A DNA stretch of 64,000 nt, from NCBI GenBank assembly GCA_034359265.1, contig CP136893.1:16807001-16871000 (forward strand). The letters run 5' to 3'. Source of the DNA: Canna indica (Eukaryota; Streptophyta; Magnoliopsida; Zingiberales; Cannaceae). Both the position numbers and the translations under genes were made by a program. Positions 34,286 to 45,500 of the stretch are shown here, one piece after another; position 1 is the stretch's first letter; each line of letters begins with the position of its first letter. The notes under the pieces were generated by a model that was given only the letters and a program-made list of their open reading frames with translations, was not told the origin of the DNA and made no database searches.

Positions 34286-34790
34286 GTAGAGTATGATTCC
34301 TTATCACCATTGCAAAGCCAACAAGAGTCATCAATGAGTTGGCCCCACTTCACAATCCTATCTCTCGTAAGCAGTTGTTTCCTGATCCAGATCCATTCAA
34401 AAATCAAGATTTTGGGGGAAACTTTGCCTGCTAGATGAGACGAAAGAGTCTATCCTGCAGACCCCTAAGGTTTAGCAAATCATAGAGGCTTCTAGCCGTG
34501 AATTGTCCATGCCATGTCCATTTCCACGTAATATATATAGTCCTCACTCGTTGAGTGCTCAACCACCCTTAAATCCACAATCAAAGACTCTAGCCTTTCC
34601 TCTTCCACGAGTGCAATGAAAGTGACTTTCCAACCAATGAATTCCCCAAGTTCATTACTTACTCTCGCCCCATCGATTGTGATATTTGGTTGTGCAGCGA
34701 AACCATAACAAGTCTGGATAAAGCTCCGCCAATCTCCTTCCACGTATCCAAGGATGTCATAGCAGGTGGGCAGGTACAATAAACCCTCCC
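34286..34790 (-). pseudogene. LINE fragment (reverse-transcriptase zinc-binding region)
   Basis: On the - strand, translation at about 34440-34290 gives a block like KQLLTRDRIVKWG followed by SCWLCNGDKES. This resembles the zinc-binding domain that ends plant LINE reverse transcriptases. The 95-codon frame 34779-34492 lies just upstream in the same direction and is not a recognised domain. The CACTA insertion cuts the fragment at 34286. Support is modest. Confidence 0.45.
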
Positions 34791-34939
34791 TTATATATGA
34801 GGATGTTATATATCATTCTTTTGATTTTTTATTTATGAGTATCATATTTGATTTGTATTTTTGAAGTATTTTCAACAATTGAAATAGACTTTGCAATTTG
34901 TATATTTTATTATTCTTCTATGTTAAATTTTTTTTATTG

Positions 34940-35104
34940 GTTAATAAAAAATTATTGGCTAACCGAACCGCAAAAATCAAAACCGAAGTATGGATTAACT
35001 GAAATTAATGGAATGATTTATGATTAATGATTTTAAAAAATTGATGGTAATTGACCAGTTAAAAAATTTATTAATGGACCGATTAACCAATCAATGCTCA
35101 CCCC
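34940..35104. repeat. hAT-type element right end (TGCTCACCCCTA)
   Basis: AACCG-type words (CTAACCGAACCGC, GACCGATTAACCAATC) precede the terminus TGCTCACCCCTA at 35104. It is an inverted match to the terminus at 26474. Confidence 0.55.
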
Positions 35105-36586
35105 TAATATAAAATGTAAAAACTATTACAAATTATATTATGTGCAATACAATATCACATGTTCAACTTGATGTTTCACTAAAATATAAAATTGATTGGA
35201 ACTTTTCTACAAAAGGTATGCAAAACTAAGTCAATTACTAGTATAAATGGTAAAAATTGTCAAAAACTATACATAATCCATGTCATTGTCATATGATTCA
35301 ATATGTTATTTCACTGCAATAAAATAATGAACAACAAACAAAAACTACATGAATACAATATATGAAAATACCAAGTTTACTAAAAAAAAACTGTTTGGAA
35401 ATTATAAATAATGCATCAGATTATTCAATATTTCAATATGCTAAAATAATGAGCAGGAATCTTTAACAAACGTATTTGTAATAGTTTGACAAATAATTGA
35501 TCTAATATAATTTTGATTTGAATTTTTAATTTAATTTAATTTTATTAGTCTATTTAATTTTTCATTTTTGTTTAATTTTCTAGACATTTCAAGTTAGTTT
35601 TGTATAAAATTTTGAAAAAAAAAAGTTCAATTTTAATTATTTTTAGTTCAACTAAATATTATTTGAGGCAATTTGATTAGGTTTAATTCATTTTTTTATC
35701 TTTTTTTATCCAATTATTGTAAAGGTTGGTTCCGTTCAATTTATATAAAAGTAAGATATATTATTTTGATTTTGAAGCTTATAATTTAAATAGGTACGTA
35801 GTGCCTATTTTTTATTGATTCACTTGTTAAATCGAAAAACTGGCAAGTATGTAAATATATGTACGTTCTCCAAACTTATTTAGCATTTGATTAAGTTCAA
35901 AAGAAGTCCAAGTATATCACTAAAATGTATATGTATATGTTTCTTCCCACTTTAAAAATATTTTTTATATGAATAAAATATCACATAAACAGCAGGTGTT
36001 GAAAGTGCAAAGGATGTCTAACTTATTTAATTTTATCACAGCATACAAATTTCTCCATTATTTCATTGGATGAAAATTATGCGCACATATTCATTTGTTT
36101 TCCACGTTGATCTTGTACAGACTTGATCTACAAAATAGATCACAGAATGATATGCATTACCATCTAACTACGACAAATACTTGCCCCTCCAAGAGGTTGT
36201 TCTTGCTTCCATTGACATTTTCTGGTCATAATGGCATTTACTACCATGTTCATTTTAGAGTTCACTGGACAATAAATCCCAGTACTAGTGAACTATCAAT
36301 GCACAAAGAATGCTGAACGTTAATTTCGATTACAAGAATAACCGGAAACAGATTATTGTCTCCTCTCTATAATGCTATGAATCGACACATACCAGCTACA
36401 AATTCAACCCATTTGATAATTTAATATTTCTGACAGACTTGCACTACCCATCAAATAATTGCAATTAATCATAGCAAAAATAGATGAACTAACCACCAAA
36501 AACCAGGATAATAAAATTGCCAAAGTGACCAACTCTCTTCTTGATGTTTTTGCAACATCCTGGTGTTCATTGGTGCCATCAGTTTC
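35105..36586. other. AT-rich DNA downstream of the ATP sulfurylase gene
   Basis: No exon, repeat boundary or RNA gene is recognised. The part near 36586 is the 3' untranslated region of the - strand gene; a poly-A signal cannot be assigned with confidence. Confidence 0.45.
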
Positions 36587-39500
36587 CTATGATTTGCTAG
36601 AGACAGCAGAAGCTGTTTCTTTCCCTACTTCTTCACTTTGAATGCTCTGGTAATAATTTACCAACACCTTCCATCCGCTAGGGCACATAAAACCATCAGG
36701 TGGGTTTTCACCAGTTTTTGCATATGTGCGCATCTGTAGGAAGGATGTGATTATATTCCAAATCAGTGAATCATTTTTTTAAGATCGCAATAGCTGTTTG
36801 CCATACGTACCTTAGTTCCAGAGATGAAGAGAAAATCTTGTGTCCGAGAAGGATCGAAAAATGACATCTTTTTAGCTACGGTATCATAAGCTGCTACCTG
36901 TCATTATCAAAACAGAAAAACATAGAAAAGTTGAAAATCATCAAACTTTCTAATTGAAACAAAATTCAATCAATAAATAAAGGGTTAAAGTAACTAGCTC
37001 TTCGAGGGACAGGTTACCCTCACCACTCGATAAAACACTCACACAAACACAAACGAATAGTTTATGAACTTATTTTAGACTTTTTGTTCCAAGAACATAT
37101 GGATGACTACAGCAAGCGACATGTTACAGTCAAATTGTCCCATCCCTGAAGCTTAAAGTTCCCACCACGTTCCTTCTCATCCATTAAATAATACCAGAAC
37201 TATCTCACACGAGCATAAATATATATCAATTTTTTGTGACAATTGCATTGCAAATAAACTATAGGATAAGATGTGTATCATTGACATGTATTTTAGCTAT
37301 ATTTACAAAATAGTGAAGAAAAACCTTTTCAAAATTTCAATTTTTTTCATTGGAGCAAGGTGAACTGGGCAAGGATAACTGGACAAGCAATGCTGCCCAA
37401 TCTTTAGTCTTGATTGGGATTTCAAAATTGCACGACTTTAGTCCTGTTTTCACGTCAAAACTAACCAAACCAGACCCAATTGCGCTGGTGCAATGAGAGT
37501 CCATTTTGAATCCATATAAAATAAGAAAAATTCATGTATCAGCAATTTCAAGCACCACCCAATGAATCTTTCAAGAACTCTTTTTGTTTGTCACTACAAT
37601 CAATACCAGCAGGTTCTGAACTTCATTCTTTCCAAAAAGAGGCTCAGATTCAAGGCAATCATGATGTGGCGTTGGATGGTATGGATTGAACGCAACGGCC
37701 GATGTTTCGGAATAGATTCTCAACAATCCCTCGAGGTTGCTATGGAGGGGGTGTCTCTCTTCCGCCTCTCTGCTCTGTAATTTTTGGCTTTTTAGGCCTC
37801 AAGGCCTCGTATACTTCCCCTAACTCTCCTTGTCTTGTATTTGTCAAAACTCTTGATTAATACAAGTTTTCATTTCTTCAAAAAAAAAAAAAGGTTCTGA
37901 ACTTCATTCTTATTTGTGCATTGGGGCAAACCCATACATGAAAAGCAAGTGCAACTACTAAATATATCACAAGTTGAAGTAGGAGTAAAGTTAGAAAATA
38001 AGAAAAAATATTCTATGAAAATACATACAAATTCTATAAGTAATCAAGTTACAAAAAATTCAATTGATGCCCGCCAAAATTTTAGATAAGAGAATGCTAT
38101 GAGTAAATCGTCCTTTCCTAACAGCTTAGCATAATTTGAAAACTTGATCATCTGAAGAATTTTAACATGGTATGAGAGTGAAGAGAGCATGAGTTTGAAA
38201 CCTTCATCTGATTTTTACTTAATTTATGGACTCTGTTGCTGCCTAATGTGTCCACTTCTGCGTAATTATTCTGCTGCTTAATTCAGCCCACTTATGGGTC
38301 CATGGTTCAAGCCTAATCTAGCTTGACCTTAAGGGGGATGCTAAGAGTAAATTGGGCAATTACCTGACAGCTCAAGCTTTTGGAAAACTTGGTCACATAA
38401 TATATTTTAACATAGAATAAATAAATTAGTGAAGTTGGTAGAGAAATACTAAGGGCCTGTTTGGTTAGCGAAACCAAGTCTGTTTTCATGATTTCAGTTT
38501 CACTGAAACCAAAACTGCTTACGAAAACGTGTTTGGTTTAGTATTTTCGTGAAACCGAATCGAAACCAGAATGAAAACGAAACCAGTTTTCTTAATAAAA
38601 ATGAAAATAACAGAATGTTGTTTTCTGTGGTTTCGAGACTGTCGGTTTCGTTATCAAAAATGCTGTGACAACTTTGTAATTATAAATATTTTTTATAAAA
38701 TTAATTAATTTAAAAATAAATCAAACTATATCGAATTTTTAAAAATAAAAATAAAAATCATCATTTTTAACTCAAATTTTTATCTTAAATTTATAAAATA
38801 ATTAAACCAATTTATATCTAATTGACTCAAACCCAAATTTTAAATAACTCAATTTTCTTAAAGTTGGTCTATTTATAATTTAATCAAACCTAATTTTAGA
38901 TCATTGGACTTATTTTTTTTTGAAATTTTATAATAACTATTAATTAAATTTTATATCTAATTGAACAAAAAAATCTTAAATTATCAATAACTTAATTAAT
39001 TAAATCATTTAAATATTTTGTAACCATATTAACAAATGTTTAATTTTGTAAACTAACTAAACATTTAATTACTACTAAAAATGTTCAAGGAAAATTAATA
39101 TTATTTTTTATAATCAAATAAATATTTACTGATTTCAACTAACTAAAATTGATGTTGTTTTTATTAACCAAACGCGTTTTCAGAAAACTGAAAACTAGAA
39201 ACTAAAACCAAGTTTTCGAAACCAAGTTTTCAGTTTCACTAAAACCAAACCAGAAAATAAATTTCGCTAACCAAACAGCACCTAAAGTTCCATATTCATA
39301 TAACACCTTGCAAAACTTAGTGAGAATTGAGATCCACTAAAGTTATGATTGGTGATTCAATGTATGTACCTTGAAAGGCAAAATATTTAGCTTCTCCAAT
39401 CCAGGAGCCATGCCTAAAACTTTTTTCCCATGATCTGGATCATATAAATCCCTTTTCTCAGTTGGATGACCCATTCCAGCAGGGTCACGTCCTACAATAT

Positions 39501-42500
39501 AGAAATTAGCTCCTGCATTTAGTCGTGCCTTGGCATGCCATTGTACTTCTGTTGGCCCTGCATAATGCATAGGAGAAGGAAATATTGCCACAATTGTTGT
39601 CTCCGGGTCAAGAACTCCATCTTCTAGAACCTGTTCAAAAATAGTTTTATAAACTGTCACATGTAAAAAGTCAAAAGCATAGGCACTCTGCACAGTTATA
39701 GCAAAGAGAAATAGAAGTCAAGACATGGGCAATGAGAAATGACCTTGCTGTGTTGCTCCATCCGCACATCCAAGGGCACATCATCTGCCTTGATAAAACC
39801 ACCTAAAGGATGTAGTAGTAGAATAGGATTTTTGTAGCCCATATCTAAGAGTCTCTTTCGGGTATCATTCATCAACAAGGCATGACCATTATGTACAGGG
39901 TTCCTCAACTGAAAAGCAAACACAGCATCAGCCTCACGCTTGTCAAATTGCTTGCGCAGCTCGCGAGGAGAAAGCCTGTAATGATCAAGACCATCATTAT
40001 ATTTTATTGGTTCCAGTACTTCCAGATCCCCACCAATCAGCCAGTTTCCAGCTGGTGTAATAAGCTCCTCAACATAAGGTAGCCCGGGAGCAGTTGTTCC
40101 CCATGTTCTGGCAATTCTTTCTTCTTTGTTATGTTTGTATATTTCAATTCTGCAGAACACGCATGGAAAACCAAATCAAACTATTGTATCACAGCAGGAA
40201 GTATGGTTTTCATTCAATAATCAGACTAGGATTCACTTCCAGTCTATATCATGTGCTAGTCTTGCAAATACCCCAAATTGAAATCTAACTTGGTTATGTT
40301 GTCCTCATAGGCTCATATTAATGTGATAATGTATTCCACATCTATAAAATGCAGCAAAGACCATGGATATTGCACCAACAAGGACAACAAGTAGCACTCT
40401 AAAATAATCTCTCAGCAAAGATTTATGTGTATAGACTAAACATATAAGATAATCTATACATGAATATCATTAGTGATATTCATGGTTGCCTAAAGAACAC
40501 TGGCTACTTTGTGTCTGTATCAGGGTGATATTACTGATTGATGATACTGAAATTAATTTTTCTTTGAAAAAAAAGATAAAAGTAAAATTGGTTAACTGCA
40601 TCAAATAATTGCTCACAACTCCTACCTATATATTTCATTCTTTCTTATGGTCTTCCTTCTTTTATTACGGTTACCTCAATACTTAACTAATCGTTACTAT
40701 GAGCAAATTTTCGGACAGACCCATGCACTCATCCTCAGCATTAGATCCTTGTTAAAGATACAAAAAGGATTCTATGTCAGCCATTGTTGGAAAAACCAAG
40801 AGAAAGTAGCCGCCAAGAGGAAGTAGCCAAGCTAGGGTTTAGATAGCTCCTATGTTGATGACGATTAATACATCGGACATCCTAGGGGAACAAAAGGGCA
40901 AAGGGAGAAGCCATCAACTTCTTCACAATAACCCAAGTATGTATAGATGCTATCTATGAGACTTGGGAGGACAGAAAGAGACTCTTGACACTTAGAATTC
41001 AAATATTGGTAGTATATATATGAGTTGATATAACCCTTTGACAAATGGTTTTGATAGTTGAATTCACTAATAGCATCTTAAAGTTATTTTCATTTTTTTA
41101 TGTCTCTTTCTCGATTTAGTCTACAATCTTTTCTTTCTGCTCACTATGCTTTCTTTCAAAGAAACAATCATCTTTCTTACAAGTGAATATCATATAATTC
41201 TTAAATAATTAAGTGATACCTCTAAGCAAGCATAGACAATAAAGATGTAAAAAGATAAAAGGGTCCAATTAGTGGAATTGGCTCACAACAGAATAATCTG
41301 AATCATATCTTCAAAATCTAACAAGGTACAGCAAGAGAGCAGAGTAAGTTAAAGCAAAAAAAATACAAAAGTTAAACAGCAATAGCAAGTGCACCCGACA
41401 ATATTAAGAGCTATATTTTTCATTGGGCCTCTCCTCTTTTTTGTTTTCCTTTGAACTGAGTGATGCTATGGACCAGGTAAAAACCTATTAGTTAATATAA
41501 CCATTTTGGAAGTATAAAGTGTGGATCAAGGTTTAAAATCTTGTATCCATACTGATCTTAGTAACTGACCAGTATCAATACATACTGATCGATATGTATT
41601 ATATCGTACTGAGACTTGGTATAGCCCTGTACACACTAGAGTACCAGGACTTCATATAGCCATGTACACACTGGACAACCTGAGTGTACTAGTACAAGTT
41701 TTTTTTTTTCAGAATTTTACACTTCAAACAAGAGAGGTTTTAGAGGTTTGGAGGCCTTGCAAGAAATTTAAGAGATTGAGAGAGGTTCGAGAGGTTTGGA
41801 TGAAAATGAGAGATTGAGATGAATACGAAGACCTTCTCAAGGGGTTTTCTATAGGCCTCAAACTGCCCAAAAACCAGCTCCAACGGCTAAAGTAGCGATT
41901 GTAGAATGGTAAAAATGTTTACCCAATGGCTAAAAAACAAGTTGTTGGATATGTATCGGATGGTATTTATATATGACTCCGGATAGCGGTTTTTTGAAAA
42001 ATCGATAAATACTAATAGACTATTACATTGCAACAGGCAAGATGGATGATTTTCTTATTCACTTCACTTTCAACATCAACTGTTTTCCTTTTTTTTTCTT
42101 TTGTTGAGGATAAAAGAGGGCAGGGTCCACTAGGTTTTATTTCGTAATAAAAGTGGAATTACATTGCAAAAGATTAGTTGAATCAGAGGCGAGATGCCTC
42201 CAATAGTTCAAAAAGACAAAGGTTGCCATTGCGAGCCTTTTACCCCAAAATACGGTTGTTTCTTTCCTTTGAAACAAACCACAACCAACCAAAAATCATT
42301 TGGCAAAGAACCTTTGGTTTACATCGGATCCCGTCCTTGCGTGTATGTTTGGAAGATCTATTACGACCCGCTTGATGGGAATGGGATAACTAAACCCACC
42401 AACTTCATAGGTCAACCTATTGGCCTAATGAAAATGCTCAAGCTAAAATTGATTGCATCAAGCCTTATAAGCCAACACCACATCCAATATACTCCCGATG

Positions 42501-45500
42501 TGGGACTAAAATGGGGTATTACAATCTCCCCCACTTATGTCTTGACGTCCTCGTCAAGACCGAACTCAAATCTAACACATAGTCTAGTATCCCACCCAAG
42601 TCGAAGGCATGTGAGGCCTAGTCTAGTAGCGGCTCCGCCACAGCTCCTGGGCAGCCCTTTTTCACATAGGCTCCCTCACCATGCCTAGGAAGCCAGGGTA
42701 GATATCATGGAAATCCGTATAATCAAGGAGATGGTACCATTTCACTATAACAAAGAGGCATTCCAAGAGAATGTAACTTACCAATTAATTAGTGTTGTTG
42801 CAAAGGCAACTTCTTGGCTCAACATTAACACCTAACTTGCATAAAAAATCTTTTATTTTAGTATTGGGAAAATTGATGAATCTATCCCAAACTATGGGTT
42901 AATTAACAAATCTACTAACTTTTTATTTACTCCTAATTTATCCCAAACTTTTAAATTCATATGAATTATATCCCACTATTAGATATTTGTTAGTGTAATT
43001 GTTAATTGCTGATGTGGGTTTTTTTATTAATATTTACCACGTGAGCAAATGTTAGCATATACTAATGAAAAAAAATTAAAAAATAAACCCTAAAAACCCC
43101 CTTCACCCATTCTACCTGACATCACGTCCCCATATACAATGGTTAATTTTATTAATTTTTTTCATTGATATATGCTCGCATTTGTTGATGTGGCAAAACT
43201 TAATTAAAAAAATTATATGTTTGATGTTGACTAGACAGTCACGTCAAACAAATAATAGTTACATAAACAAGCATTTGACGATGGGATATAATTGATATGA
43301 ATTCGACAGTTTAAGATAGATTAGGTATAAATAAAAAGTTGGAATAGATTTATTAATTAACCCATAGTGTGGGATAGATTCATCAATTTTACCTTTGTTA
43401 TTTTTTTGAAAGAAAGTGGGGCCTAAGTGGCCACAGGCCACATGATTCATTTTAGGAGATTGGAAATGACAAAGTAGTGTATAGTATGGGATAATACATT
43501 ACCTAGGTTCTGATAGCAAAACATAACTTATAGAGAATGGAGGTAGGAGAAGTAGCAATATTACATGCGAAGGTCATTTGTTTTAATGCAATGCCATCCA
43601 AAAATTGTAAGTTGACTGCAAATCGTATTGATCGTGAAGTCCCTATTTGTAAAGACAATAGTTTTTCTTGTTCGCCAAAGGTTCGAACACCATGTCATGG
43701 ATGTGATTCGCCATTGTTTATTCCACTTGTTTCTTGTTTTGAGCTCAAAATGGGATGGAAGGGGGCTTGTGTGCGATGTTCAATGAACATATGCCATCCA
43801 TCCATTGGCAATGATTCGTAGTCTCTAAAGAGGTATTTTTTTGTTTCTACCGACGGTCTCTAAAGAGGTGTTTTTGTGTTTCTGCTTCATGCTTGCAGAA
43901 GACAAGCACTTATCGACACAATTTCCAATTTGCACCTCCATGCTGATATCAAAAAGACTTTTAACGGAGTAGATGCCTTTCCATGCAATAGATTATGGGC
44001 CGTGTTGTGTTTATCAAACCAATAATGATGTCATAAGTATTTGGAGTGATTTCCACCTAGAGCTAGCTCTTCTAGGAAGCCAAGCACCACCACTATCTAG
44101 CGAGTTTGGTAACGTTGTGTGCTTTAAGGTCAAGTATCCCTAGGCCCCCATTGGGCGTGAGACTAGTAACATCATCCCAATGGACCAAAGGTGTGGGGGC
44201 CACGTCGTTGTCACCACCATTCCACAAGAAGATTCTCCTTCTACGTTCCATTTTATGAGATAACCCAATGTGGTGCTTCTCGAAATGGAGAAGAAATAGC
44301 CTAGGGCACTACCGAGGATGTTAATGAGGATGAGTCTTCCATCTCTCAAGAGCAAACGACCCTTTTAGTTAGCAAGCAAGCTTTTTGTTTAGCTTGGATA
44401 ACTCGTCCCCCATCCTCTCATTGTAACTGGTTATTCCTTAAAGGTAAGCTCAGGTATTGAATGGGGAATTTTTCCACATGCTATCAAGTATTTGGCTGCT
44501 TCCCTCGCAATATCTTCATTGTCAAGAAGATGGACCAATGTTGTCTTTTCGTAGTTCACTTTCAGTCCCATCATCAGCTCAAAGCGTAAAATAATAGTTT
44601 TAGGTTAGTCATGTCATACTGACTCCCTCAGCAAAGATGATGGAATCATTGGCAAATTCAAGATTGACAATCTCATCGGCAAATTCAAGGTTGACAATCT
44701 CACTCCCTTCTCCAAGACTGGCGCCTTTGATCAAGTGTGTCGTTTTTGTGATGTTCATCGTCTTGGAGAATACATCAACCATAAGAATAAAAAGATAGGG
44801 GGAAAAAGTCTACTTGACATAGGCCTTTGTGGAGGCGAAACCATTTACCGTGTTCTCGATTAATTGCAACAACCGATTTTCACCGGAAGACAACATGAGA
44901 TGTATCCACTGTATGGAGCACTCAGCGAAGCCACACCATCTCAGAAGGCCAACGAGGAAGTTCCCGTTGATGCTATCAAAAGCTTTATCCATGTCCAACT
45001 TTACTTATAGGGTGTCATGTTTTTCCCTTTTGTAGAGGTGTATAAGTTCCTCGTATTACTTTATTAGCAACTATCACTAATGTGCATAGTGCTCAATACC
45101 CATTCATCTTATTTGAAGAAACAAAAGAAAAGATGTCCTTTTCTTGCCTATTCTTTATCTAATTCATACTTTGAAGTTTGAATCTTTGGCATTGTATGTT
45201 TCTTCATCAATAATGTCGCTTGCAATACACCCTATCTCACTTTTCAATCCTTAAAATCTATTTATTTGATTTATCTCATAGTTTGAAATGGAAAATAACT
45301 CCTAGATCTTTCACAATTACTTAACTTTGTGTTTAATATTTTCTACTTGCAGAGTCACAAGCTATATAGTCTCTGGTTAGAAGCTTCAAATACTAAACAA
45401 AATTTTAATTCAAATAGGAAAATAAACAGAGAAGGAGAAGACATCTTTCGCTTTCGCTTTTGCCTCTTTTGAGATTCAAATAATCAGATTAATTAATAGA

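Noticed and set aside
34492..34779. 95-codon - strand frame as a host gene
   Set aside because: It lies directly beside LINE zinc-binding sequence in the same orientation and has no splice or domain support.
42194..42688. 164-codon + strand frame
   Set aside because: No domain; lies in ATP sulfurylase intron 1, possibly in an LTR relic.
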